From Bacteroidia bacterium (GTDB taxonomy: Bacteria > Bacteroidota > Bacteroidia > J057 > JADKCL01), in NCBI GenBank assembly GCA_020635905.1, contig JACJYV010000002.1, positions 868,001 through 932,000 of the forward strand: a stretch of 64,000 nt of DNA. Direction: 5' to 3'. Within the stretch, counting starts at the first letter, position 1, and the number at the start of each line of letters is the position of its first letter. Below the pieces are notes generated by a model, which made no database searches, was not told the DNA's origin, and saw nothing but the letters and a program-made list of their open reading frames with translations. Shown in pieces: positions 34,694 through 42,355 of this stretch. A program made the position numbers and the translations under genes.

Positions 34694-34746
34694 CCTCTGA
34701 AAGCATCGAATTTCGGGCTTGATCTGAAGTTCCTTGTTTTCAGAGG
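34694..34746 (+). terminator. Inverted repeat after the second phosphoesterase (possible terminator)
   Basis: CCTCTGAAA / TTTCAGAGG arms, with a nested CAAGGA / TCCTTG-type pair, lie just after the stop. The loop is long (35 nt) and there is no clean T-run, so termination is uncertain. Confidence 0.35.
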
Positions 34747-34826
34747 TTTCCTGCTTTCAAAAACAGAATTTTAAAACATGTTCATATTAAATCAGGCCGC
34801 AAAGCGGAAATTCTTTAAAAAAGTAA

Positions 34827-34846
34827 GGCCAGGACAGGTCCTGGCC
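34827..34846. promoter_or_regulatory. GC-rich hairpin GGCCAGGA-N4-TCCTGGCC in the phosphoesterase-SLDH gap
   Basis: Perfect 8-bp stem with no T-tract, 76 nt before the next start. It may be a processing or stability element in a shared transcript, or a regulatory-protein site. Confidence 0.35.
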
Positions 34847-34921
34847 CAAACCAGAGGCAAAGCCCTAAAACCTTTTTATAGAATTACCCCCAGCACCTGA
34901 TACACCTCAAAATCAAAAAGC

Positions 34922-35389
34922 ATGGAAAAACAGGAACAACGAAAATGGTTTTTGCGCCTTTCTGAGGCTCTGACCGGCTACGGGCAATTCCAGTTGGAAG
35001 GCACGGGCAATGTGGATGACTTTCTCGCCACCCTGGAAGAGATTGTCAAACCCGACATCACCAACCGCCTCTTGCTGGAATTCAGCAAACTGTGGGAAAA
35101 TGACAAGGATGGCAATACCCTCGAAGCTGGCATTCGCAATCACCTGATGACAGATCCCCTGCTCGGCCCGGTGGCCCGCAACCTGATCAAACTGTGGTAC
35201 CTTGGAAGCTGGTACCAGTTGCCTGCCCTCTGGAGGGAAAATTTTGGCAGTCATGCAGGCGATTACGACCACGTGATCTCCCCCCGCTCCTACGTCGAGG
35301 GACTTGTCTGGGATGCCATCAAAGCCCACCCGCAGGGAGCCAAACAGCCCGGATTCGGCACCTGGGCCTTTCCACCCGAGGTAGATTAA
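34922..35389 (+). CDS. Sorbitol-dehydrogenase-type small subunit (FAD-SLDH-like)
   Basis: A 155-aa helical protein. FLRLSEALTGYGQFQLEGTG at residues 11-30, the phrase LIKLWYLGSWYQLP near 92 and the position right before a GMC flavoprotein match the small subunits of membrane sugar/polyol dehydrogenases (FAD-SLDH / gluconate-dehydrogenase subunit 3 type). Known relatives carry a Tat signal that helps export the complex; this one has none. It begins 32 nt before the GMC gene and is presumably its chaperone or partner. Family assignment is moderate and rests partly on that neighbour. Confidence 0.65.
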   Translation: MEKQEQRKWFLRLSEALTGYGQFQLEGTGNVDDFLATLEEIVKPDITNRLLLEFSKLWENDKDGNTLEAGIRNHLMTDPLLGPVARNLIKLWYLGSWYQLPALWRENFGSHAGDYDHVISPRSYVEGLVWDAIKAHPQGAKQPGFGTWAFPPEVD

Positions 35390-35421
35390 CGCCGAAAATT
35401 CAGATTTAAAGATCAAAAATC

Positions 35422-37239
35422 ATGTCCGAAACAAAAGATAAAATATACGATGTGGTGATCGTGGGTTCTGGAATTGCCGGAAGTCTGATCGCCAAATACC
35501 TGACCCAAAAGGGAAAAACGGTGCTCCTGCTGGAAGCCGGGACCGGCTCCTACGATCTCAGCCAAAACTGGAAAGACTACCAGGAATACATGAAAACCTT
35601 TTTCATGTCGCAGGAAAAAGGGGTGAATTCTGCCTACCCTGTAAACCTGGATGCACCTTCGCCCTCCCTTAACTCGCTTTCCACCCCGCCCGACGACAGT
35701 GGGTATTTTGTGCAGATGGGCCCCCAGAATTTTGGCAGCAACTTCGTGCGCATCAATGGCGGCACCACCCAGCACTGGCTGGGCACCTGCCTGCGCATGT
35801 TGCCTGACGATTTCAGGATGAAATCCACATATGGAGTGGAGGTTGACTGGCCCATTACCTACGACGATCTCGAAAACTGGTACGGCTTTGCCGAGTACGA
35901 GATTGGGGTTTCGGCGGATGTGGATGAACAGGATTATCTGGGCATCAAATTTCCCAAGGGTTACCGCTACCCCATGCGGAAAATTCCCCAAAGCTACCTC
36001 GACCAGAAACTGACGGAAGGGTTGAAGGGAAAAACCATTGAATTTGAGAATAAGGAATACCCCGTCAAGGTGGTCAGTACGCCTCAGGGCCGCAACAGCA
36101 CGCCCGATCCTGATTACCGTCCCGTGGGGTTTGAGCCCACGGAGAAATGGAAAAAAGGTGAAAAAGGCTTTCAGGTGGAAGGCGCGGTCAGTCCCTGGGA
36201 TCTGGGCGCCAGGTGCGAAGGCAATTCCAATTGCATTCCCATTTGCCCGGTGCAGGCCAAGTACAACGCCACCCGTTCTCTTTTTGGGGCGAAGCGGGAA
36301 AATATGGAAGTGAAATTTCAGGCCGTGGCCTCAGAAGTGGAATTCGATCCCGAAACCAACGAGGTCAAAGCCATCTGGTACAAGCGTTACGAGGATAAAA
36401 ATTCACCTGAATACACCCTCGAAAAAGCTGTGGGCAAAGTGTTTGTGCTGGCCGCCAATGCCATTGAAAATGCCAAACTCATGCTGGCTTCTGAAAAGGA
36501 GAAAGCCCATCCCCTCATGGGAAAAAACCTCATGGATCACCCGGTTTTGCTGGGCTGGGGCCTCTTGCCCGAACCCATTGGAGCATTCCGCGGACCGGGT
36601 TCCACTTCGGGAATTCCTTCGTTGAGGAATGGAGATTTTCGGAAAAACCGGGCAGCTTTCCGGATTGAAATCGGCAACTGGGGCTGGTCCTGGCCCGATA
36701 GTGCACCCTACAAGCCGCTCATTCAGTCTGTGGATGAGTACGGGAGATTTGGCAAAAACCTGCGGGAGACCTTCAAGGCTGAAACCCAGCGTCAGTTCAG
36801 GTTTGGCTTCCTGATCGAGCAGGATCCACAGGTCTCCAACAGCGTTACCATCAGTCCCAATTACAAGGATCGCCTCGGCAATTACCGTCCCATCATCAAT
36901 TACAACTTTTCAGATTACACCAAAAACGGCTTCGTGGCGGCTTTGAAGACCTATAAGGAAATCTTCAAATGGTTGAACGTGGAAAATTATACCAATTACA
37001 ACCCCAGTGAATCTACCTATTTCGAATATGAAGGAATAGGCTTTTCCTGGGGAGGGGCAGGCCACATCGTGGGCACCCACAAAATGGGTCTCACTGAAAA
37101 AGATGGGGTGGTGGACAGCTACCAGCGCAGTTTCGACCATGCCAATCTGTTCATTGCTGGTTGTGGCAGTATGCCCACCATTGGCACTTCCAATCCTACC
37201 CTGACCATGGCCGCCCTTTGTTTGCGGACCGCAGCTTAG
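35422..37239 (+). CDS. GMC-family FAD oxidoreductase, C-terminus truncated by an insertion sequence
   Basis: A 605-aa flavoprotein of the glucose-methanol-choline family. The FAD dinucleotide fold is YDVVIVGSGIAGSLIAKYL (GxGxxG at 15-20) with LLLEAG. The GMC signature region is INGGTTQHWLGTCLRMLPDD near residue 112. A Cys-rich loop CEGNSNCIPICPVQAKYN is near 265. The active-site segment has GHIVGTHKMG near 550 and GTSNPTLTMAALCL at the end. The stop codon TAG uses the first base of an ISAzo13-family element. Removing the element and one TTA duplication restores 12 more residues (YIEDNWKKLSKK), the usual amphipathic tail. The loss is short, so activity may remain. Confidence 0.9.
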   Translation: MSETKDKIYDVVIVGSGIAGSLIAKYLTQKGKTVLLLEAGTGSYDLSQNWKDYQEYMKTFFMSQEKGVNSAYPVNLDAPSPSLNSLSTPPDDSGYFVQMGPQNFGSNFVRINGGTTQHWLGTCLRMLPDDFRMKSTYGVEVDWPITYDDLENWYGFAEYEIGVSADVDEQDYLGIKFPKGYRYPMRKIPQSYLDQKLTEGLKGKTIEFENKEYPVKVVSTPQGRNSTPDPDYRPVGFEPTEKWKKGEKGFQVEGAVSPWDLGARCEGNSNCIPICPVQAKYNATRSLFGAKRENMEVKFQAVASEVEFDPETNEVKAIWYKRYEDKNSPEYTLEKAVGKVFVLAANAIENAKLMLASEKEKAHPLMGKNLMDHPVLLGWGLLPEPIGAFRGPGSTSGIPSLRNGDFRKNRAAFRIEIGNWGWSWPDSAPYKPLIQSVDEYGRFGKNLRETFKAETQRQFRFGFLIEQDPQVSNSVTISPNYKDRLGNYRPIINYNFSDYTKNGFVAALKTYKEIFKWLNVENYTNYNPSESTYFEYEGIGFSWGGAGHIVGTHKMGLTEKDGVVDSYQRSFDHANLFIAGCGSMPTIGTSNPTLTMAALCLRTAA

Positions 37240-38600
37240 TAATACTTCCAAAATAACTTCTACAAATCAATTCTCTTTTCTGGTGTTCATTTGATTATGC
37301 ACTTTATTTTTACCCGGTTCATAACTGAAGGTCAAAAATCTTCAGATTTTGAGTTTCTTTCATGCTGTGAAAGAAGATTATTCACATGAGATAAAGATGC
37401 TGATGCAATTGCATTACAGCCGTTTAGGGGAAAGAGATCGCAGACATTACGCTGCATTGGAATCATTAAAGCTCGGCAGGGGCGGGATCACCTACATTTG
37501 CAAGGTGTTGGGAGTTGACCGTGGAACGGTTATCCGCGGCCGCAAGGAACTCATGGAGGACGCTGATTCCTCGCAGGTTGCCCCCGGCCGACAGCGTAAA
37601 GGCGGAGGTGGCAGAAAAAAAAACGATTCGCGATCCAGAAATTAAGCGATTACTGATCGCTCTCATAGAAGAGCATAAGGCGGGCAGCCCCACCGATAGC
37701 AATGTCTATTGGATAAGTCTCAAACCTTGGTCCATTGCCCGGATGTTGTGGGAAAGGCATCAGATTAAGCTCAGCAATGGCATTGTCAAACGGCAGCTAA
37801 AGGAATTGGGTTATGGCTATCGCAAACAATCCAAACAGTTGCCCACCGGCCATTATGCAAGGCGCGATGAACAGTTCAAAATTATATGCTTGCTGGTATC
37901 GATCATGGGTTCGCAGAGCCCGGTTTTGAGCATCGATTGCAAGAAAAAGGAGCAACTGGGAAATCTTTATCGTGCGGGAAAATGCTATTGTACCCAGGCT
38001 GTCAATGTTTACGACCATGATTACCAGCATCTTTCTGAAGGGAAAGTAATCCCGCATGGAATCTATGACCTGAAGGCCAACCAAGGCTACATATCCATTG
38101 GCTCAAGTGGTGAAACGGCCGACTTTATCATAGACAACCTGCTTTGGTGGTGGTGGAATTATGGCATTCATCAATACCCTGATGCCCGCAACATTGTGCT
38201 ATTGTGCGATGCCGGCGGGGCCAATTCCTACCGCCATCATATTTTCAAGCACAGGCTCATGGAGTTTGCCAGGGAAACAGGACTCTCGGTGATCGTATGC
38301 CATTACCCCCCTTATTGCTCCAAATGGAACCCGATCGAGCATCGTTTGTTCAGCCAGGTCCATAAAGCAATCGAGGGAGTGGTGTTTACAGACTACCCAA
38401 CCGTGAAAAAACTCATCGAAAAAACCTCCACCCAAACCGGGCTAACGGTCGTGGTCAGGTTGAACCTGAAAGAATATGAAAAGGGGATCAAAGTTGATAA
38501 AAGCCAGATCGATCCCAACCGCATCTCATTCCACCCCCAAATACCCGAACTCAACTACAGAATTTATCCGTAATTGGGGATATTATTTTGGAAGTGTTAC
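37239..38600 (+). mobile_element. ISAzo13-family insertion sequence
   Basis: A 1,362-bp element with terminal inverted repeats: the left end GTAATACTTCCAAAATAA and the inverse of the right end, GTAACACTTCCAAAATAA, match at 17 of 18. It is flanked by a 3-bp target duplication, TTA (37236-37238 and 38601-38603). It carries one transposase gene split by an A9 run. Perfect ends and an exactly restorable target suggest a recent insertion. It separates the GMC gene from the ferritin-like gene. Confidence 0.92.
37349..38573 (+). CDS. ISAzo13-family transposase, split over two frames at an A9 run
   Basis: A DDE transposase. The first part (frame of 37349, ~90 aa) has a helix-turn-helix region: YAALESLKLGRGGITYICKV, then LGVDRGTVIRGRKEL. 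It runs into RKGGGGRKK and stops soon after. The rest lies in the +1 frame (TIRDPEIKRLLIALIEEHKA to the end at 38573). Together they give ~407 aa, the family's normal size, with catalytic acids in VLSIDCKKKEQLGN, IVLLCDAGGANSYRH and SKWNPIEHRLFSQ. The frames meet at nine A residues (37615-37623) encoding the conserved GGRKKT block. Loss of one A, or slippage there, restores one protein. The true start is either TTG 37349 or ATG 37397. Confidence 0.85.
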
Positions 38601-38601
38601 T

Positions 38602-38640
38602 TACATTGAAGACAACTGGAAAAAATTAAGCAAGAAATGA
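38602..38640 (+). pseudogene. Displaced last 12 codons and stop of the GMC oxidoreductase gene
   Basis: When the insertion sequence and one TTA copy are removed, these bases continue the GMC frame as YIEDNWKKLSKK followed by TGA. That TGA overlaps the ATG of the ferritin-like gene as ATGA. Confidence 0.85.
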
Positions 38641-39734
38641 AATCAACTCACCCCAAAAACAAAACCGGGCACATGATCACCACGGTGGAATCGTTGCATG
38701 CCCACCTGCAGATCGCCATCGAACTGGAGCTTTCCACCCTGCCTCCCTATCTCAGCGCCATGTACTCCATCAAAGAGGGGTATAATCAGCAGGCTTATGA
38801 AGTGATTCGCAGTGTGGTGATGGAGGAAATGCTGCACCTGACCCTGGCGGCCAGCGTGCTCAATGCCGTAGGCGGAAATCCCCTGATTGACCGTCCGCGG
38901 CTGGTGCCCACCTACCCCACGGCTTTGCCCTGGAGCAATAACTCATACATCGTGCATTTGCTGAAGTTTTCCCGCCCTGCGATTGAGACTTTTATGCGAA
39001 TTGAGTTGCCCGCCAAACCAACTGCGCCTCCTCAGCCCATGAATTATAATACCATCGGGCAATTTTATGAAGCCATTGCAGACGGGATCAAATACTTGTA
39101 TGAAAAGCTCGGGGATAAGCTCTTTTCGGGCAAGGATTACCGCCAGATTGATCCTTCTTCCTATTACGGGGGAGGCGGCAAGGTAATTCCCATACTGGGC
39201 TCAGGCAAAGAGAAATACGAGCTGTCACTGAAAGCAATTGACGAAATCGTGAGCGAAGGCGAGGGCCTGGTCATCGATGGGAAACTCCATGTTTACGATG
39301 GCGACAGCATGGGTTTTGAGCACCGTCCTGAAATTGCCCACTACTTCAAATTCCGTGAAATCTTTGAAGGCAGATATTACCGCGACGGCGACAGCCCCCA
39401 CAAACCCACTGGCAAAATCCTGCCCGTGGACTGGACGGAAGCCGCGGTGTACAACATGGGTCCCAATCCCAAAATTGCGGATTATCTGCACTTTCCCGAG
39501 TTGTGGGATCTGGCCAATCAGTTCAATACCAGCTACGCAGACCTGCTGAAAACCATCCATTACGCCTTCAACCACGACCCCAAAGGTCACGGAATGGAAG
39601 CGATGCCTCCCGCAGAGGTGCTGAAGCATGCCGTAGGCAAAATGTACAAGCTGAAATACCAGGCCGTGGCCCTGATGCGCATTCCCATGCCCGGAAAAGA
39701 CTATAACGCCGGCCCGACTTTTGAGTTGGGCTGA
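38637..39734 (+). CDS. Ferritin-like protein (VioB-type, PF12902)
   Basis: A 365-aa soluble protein. The N-terminal helical bundle has ESLHAHLQIAIELELSTLPP near residues 18-37, YLSAMYSIKEGYN and VVMEEMLHLTLAASVLNAVGG near 61-81. Its Glu and E-x-x-H residues can form a di-iron site as in the ferritin-like domain of VioB/RebD-type proteins. A long C-terminal region (LHVYDGDSMGFEHRPEIAHY, then FREIFEGRYYRDGDSPHKPT) matches family members of unknown substrate. No violacein or rebeccamycin genes are nearby. It was once translationally coupled to the GMC gene (ATGA) and is now separated by an insertion sequence, so expression may be reduced or driven from the element. Confidence 0.85.
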   Translation: MKSTHPKNKTGHMITTVESLHAHLQIAIELELSTLPPYLSAMYSIKEGYNQQAYEVIRSVVMEEMLHLTLAASVLNAVGGNPLIDRPRLVPTYPTALPWSNNSYIVHLLKFSRPAIETFMRIELPAKPTAPPQPMNYNTIGQFYEAIADGIKYLYEKLGDKLFSGKDYRQIDPSSYYGGGGKVIPILGSGKEKYELSLKAIDEIVSEGEGLVIDGKLHVYDGDSMGFEHRPEIAHYFKFREIFEGRYYRDGDSPHKPTGKILPVDWTEAAVYNMGPNPKIADYLHFPELWDLANQFNTSYADLLKTIHYAFNHDPKGHGMEAMPPAEVLKHAVGKMYKLKYQAVALMRIPMPGKDYNAGPTFELG

Positions 39735-39740
39735 GCCTGA

Positions 39741-40406
39741 CTAACGGCTGCGGGTGCCCGGTACGGGAATTTCCAGCGAGGTTTTGGAAGGGTCGAAAAG
39801 CAGGGTGAAATCGAGCACGGAAAGATGCTCGAAAGCCACCACAGGTGGATTTGGGGTGGGATTGGAAGGACCTCCAGGGCAATTTCCTGAAGGTTTGCAA
39901 TCACATTTGGCATTGCGGCAGGGGCCGTCGCCGCCCGTGCAACAGAGGGTGCTGTAACAACTCGCGGTGCAGCACTCTTTGTTGCCGTGGCAGACCCCCT
40001 TCTCATTTTGTTCAGGCGAGCCGCCGTCTATTGCCACAGGCTCATACACCACCGTAATATTCCCCCGGCCAGAACCCTGCATGGCGAATTGCTGTCCGGG
40101 AACCAGACTTTTCCTTTCTGAGCCCAGCCTGGCCAGCCGCACGGAATTGGTGGTGGAATCAGCGGTGGCGCTCGTATTCAGTATCTCCACTTTCGCATCT
40201 GTCGCATTGATTTCGTTGGCGCGGATCAGAAACTGCTGGTCTCCCAGGTTGATGAACAGGGTCGCGTTGCTGTCCAGGGTCACGGTTTCCGTCTGGGCAT
40301 CGGGGTAGGTCAGCGTAAGCTGAACGAGGTGGACGGAGGCGGGAGGCTGGCAGGAAAATAAGGTGGTGAGGAGAGCGAATAGGGTAATTTGGGTGAATGA
40401 TTTCAT
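39741..40406 (-). CDS. Cys-rich lipoprotein of unknown function
   Basis: A 221-aa predicted lipoprotein: signal MKSFTQITLFALLTTLFSC with lipobox Cys19. A beta-rich domain (about 25-125, VHLVQLTLTYPDAQTETVTL) is followed by a short segment with twelve cysteines within ~40 residues (CHGNKECCTASCYSTLCCTG, then CRNAKCDCKPSGNC), a Pro/Asn linker and a last beta segment. The dense Cys cluster suggests disulfides or metal binding. No family was recognised. It is convergent with the ferritin-like gene, with 6 nt between the two stops, so the 3' ends are tightly packed. Confidence 0.7.
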   Translation of the reverse strand: MKSFTQITLFALLTTLFSCQPPASVHLVQLTLTYPDAQTETVTLDSNATLFINLGDQQFLIRANEINATDAKVEILNTSATADSTTNSVRLARLGSERKSLVPGQQFAMQGSGRGNITVVYEPVAIDGGSPEQNEKGVCHGNKECCTASCYSTLCCTGGDGPCRNAKCDCKPSGNCPGGPSNPTPNPPVVAFEHLSVLDFTLLFDPSKTSLEIPVPGTRSR

Positions 40407-40548
40407 GAGGGGAATTGACTGAGGGTGAAAATCCAGGAGGCTGGAGAGGTAATTTAGGCAAATTGAGGGGAATGGGAGAGGAGAAAAATTGGGGACGGGT
40501 GTGGGCGTTCGGGTGCGGGAGATTCAGGGTAAAGGATAAGGTTGGTCT

Positions 40549-40902
40549 TTACTCTTCCATTTTTTTGATTAGCATAAACAGCATTTTGGTCAGGGAGGCA
40601 TAATCATCTGTGATTGATTCATAAAACACCTCATTTACCTGTTGTTGGTCCAGAATTGCGTCAAAGCAAGCCACGCATTCCAACGCTGATGAACGGGCCG
40701 TTACATAGTAATGCCGCTTGTCACGGTTTGAAAATCGTCCGCTTCCTTCGGAAATGTTAAGCGGAACACTCAATGCGGCCCTGGAAAGTTGGTCCCTGAG
40801 TTCCTTCCCGATTTGTGGGTTGGCCTGGAGAAATTGAAAAACTTTCTTGTTGATGTTTCTGGCTCTCTTGTAAACCTCAAGTTTTTGGAATGGGAATTTC
40901 AT
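40549..40902 (-). CDS. Four-helix-bundle protein (23S rRNA intervening-sequence/S23 type)
   Basis: A 117-aa protein starting FPFQKLEVYKRARNINKKVF, with LRDQLSRAALSVPLNISEGS near residue 36 and RHYYVTARSSALECVACFDA near 63. These are hallmark blocks of the S23/IVS four-helix bundle family, found in 23S rRNA intervening sequences, beside diversity-generating retroelements (as Avd) and as free-standing genes in Bacteroidota. No rRNA, reverse transcriptase or variable repeat is nearby. It lies just past the 3' end of tRNA-Ser, with a GGGTTCGGG inverted repeat in between. Role unknown; nucleic-acid binding is inferred from charge and family. Confidence 0.88.
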   Translation of the reverse strand: MKFPFQKLEVYKRARNINKKVFQFLQANPQIGKELRDQLSRAALSVPLNISEGSGRFSNRDKRHYYVTARSSALECVACFDAILDQQQVNEVFYESITDDYASLTKMLFMLIKKMEE

Positions 40903-40939
40903 GGTTGTTTAGGGTGAAGTTGGGGTTCGGGTATGAGTT

Positions 40940-40980
40940 CGGGTTCGGGGAACGTCCTTCGTCCTTTGCACCCGAACCCG
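40940..40980. repeat. Inverted repeat CGGGTTCGGG / CCCGAACCCG
   Basis: Perfect 10-bp arms (40940-40949 and 40971-40980) with a 21-nt loop between the four-helix-bundle gene and the tRNA terminator. Extra GTTCGGG copies occur at 40925-40931 and 40510-40516. Confidence 0.5.
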
Positions 40981-40984
40981 GAGC

Positions 40985-41019
40985 AAAAAAAAGGACTCGA
41001 ATTTCGAGTCCTTTTTTTT
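40985..41019 (-). terminator. Rho-independent terminator of tRNA-Ser
   Basis: A8 plus GGACTCGA / TCGAGTCC stem with a 3-nt loop and T8, directly after the tRNA on the minus strand. Confidence 0.9.
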
Positions 41020-41020
41020 G

Positions 41021-41107
41021 CGGAGAAGGAGGGATTCGAACCCTCGGTACCCTTGCGAGTACACTTGCTTTCCAGGCAAGCCCAATCGACCACTCTGGCA
41101 CCTCTCC
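41021..41107 (-). tRNA. tRNA-Ser (anticodon GGA)
   Basis: An 87-nt class II tRNA. The 7-bp acceptor stem GGAGAGG / CTTCTCC has one G-U pair. The anticodon arm is CTTGC-CTGGAAA-GCAAG with GGA, reading UCC/UCU codons. There is a long variable arm (TGTACTCGCAAGGGTACC region) and a T-arm GAGGG-TTCGAAT-CCCTC. The discriminator base is G, and the CCA end is not encoded. A terminator follows. Confidence 0.96.
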
Positions 41108-41200
41108 CAATGGGGATACAAATGACGGTAAATTCAAATAATTATGCAAGATGGGAACAAGAATTTACCAAAGACTTGCATTGATTTTATTGCAATGGAT

Positions 41201-42352
41201 TTATTCCCTGAAAAACTGCCTTGAAATGCGGCGGTCGCCAATGTCAGCGATCAGTAAATACTTCCCTTTGGGCAAGGCCTCCGTTACTTTGAGCAGGTTG
41301 CGGCTGCCTGCCTGGATGCCATCATTAAACAACAGGGCCACTTCGCAATAGTTTTGGTCCAGCATTTTGAGATTGACCTGCCGGTCGAGGGTGGAAAACA
41401 GACGAATGTTGAGTTCGTTGCCACGGGCTCCTGTGCTCCAGAATACTTCCAGGGAAAAATCGGTCAGTTCCTCGCGGGCCTCGATGCGGGTGACGTTGCT
41501 TTGGATACGGTTGCCGAAAATATCCAGGTTTTTCAGGCGGTAATAATAGGTCTGATTTTCCTCCACATGGTCGTCGCGCCAGGAAAAGTTCAGCACAGCC
41601 CGGCTTTCGGCAATGGCGCTGGTCTTGCCTGCCACTTCAAACTGCTGCCCGTCCGTGCTTCGTTCAACTTCAAATTGCAGGGAATGATCTTCCACCGTAG
41701 CCTTCCATTCCAGATTCACGATGCCTTTCTGAAATTCAGCGCTCACATTTTCAAAACTGACCGCAGGCAAAAGATTGGCATTGGAGGCCGTGGGCGCCCA
41801 GTTGCCCCCGATCTGAATGAAATGCAGGGCAGGGTCCTCGCCCATGGCCAGACTCCGCCCTTTCCAGAGCGGATCATACTGATTGGGCAGAGAAAAAGAG
41901 CGCAATTTTCCGCCCGGCATCAGACAGCGGCCGTTTTCAGGGAGAAAAGGAACCTCGGGAAAGGGGCAAAAGTACATTCCGTCCACGAAGGAGGAATTTT
42001 TATTGAGGAGCAAAAAGTAATTGCCGCCTGGAATCGGTCGGGCTGAACGGACCACCAGCCCGCGGGTGTTTTCCAGATCCAGGTCGGGCGCCTGCCGTCC
42101 CGGGCGCACATTGCCAATGGAGAAGACGGCCTGTGCCGGCACCACCGTTCCCTGCGGGAATTGAAAGCAATATTCCTGGGTGCTCAGCAGCCAGCCGCTC
42201 AGGTCAATGGGCTGTGCAGTGGGATTGAACAGATCAATTCTGTGTTCTGCCTCGCCCTGATACCACCCGGGAATGATCCTCGAAATGTAAATGCCCCGGG
42301 CCATGAGCAGGCCGGGGAGGAGGAAGATCGTCAGGGCGATTCGCAGGCGCAT
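41201..42352 (-). CDS. Exported lamin-tail-domain protein
   Basis: A 383-aa secreted protein. The signal peptide is RLRIALTIFLLPGLLMARG. A lamin-tail (LTD) beta-sandwich runs over about 20-135 (AEHRIDLFNPTAQPIDLSGW, FQFPQGTVVPAQAVFSIGN). A fibronectin-III-like region follows at about 205-300 (VNLEWKATVEDHSLQFEVER, with YYYRLKNLDIFG). The C-terminal ~80 residues resemble a degenerate T9SS-type domain (ALPKGKYLLIADIGDRRISR), though the PNP box is not seen. It starts 3 nt after the tyrS stop, so it is probably co-transcribed with that housekeeping gene. Function unknown. Confidence 0.78.
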   Translation of the reverse strand: MRLRIALTIFLLPGLLMARGIYISRIIPGWYQGEAEHRIDLFNPTAQPIDLSGWLLSTQEYCFQFPQGTVVPAQAVFSIGNVRPGRQAPDLDLENTRGLVVRSARPIPGGNYFLLLNKNSSFVDGMYFCPFPEVPFLPENGRCLMPGGKLRSFSLPNQYDPLWKGRSLAMGEDPALHFIQIGGNWAPTASNANLLPAVSFENVSAEFQKGIVNLEWKATVEDHSLQFEVERSTDGQQFEVAGKTSAIAESRAVLNFSWRDDHVEENQTYYYRLKNLDIFGNRIQSNVTRIEAREELTDFSLEVFWSTGARGNELNIRLFSTLDRQVNLKMLDQNYCEVALLFNDGIQAGSRNLLKVTEALPKGKYLLIADIGDRRISRQFFRE

Positions 42353-42355
42353 GGA

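Noticed and set aside
38637..39734. Violacein or rebeccamycin-type biosynthetic cluster because of the VioB-type domain
   Set aside because: No tryptophan oxidase, VioC/D/E or halogenase genes; the ferritin-like domain also occurs in many unrelated proteins.
40549..40902. Diversity-generating retroelement Avd gene
   Set aside because: No reverse transcriptase or template/variable repeat pair nearby.
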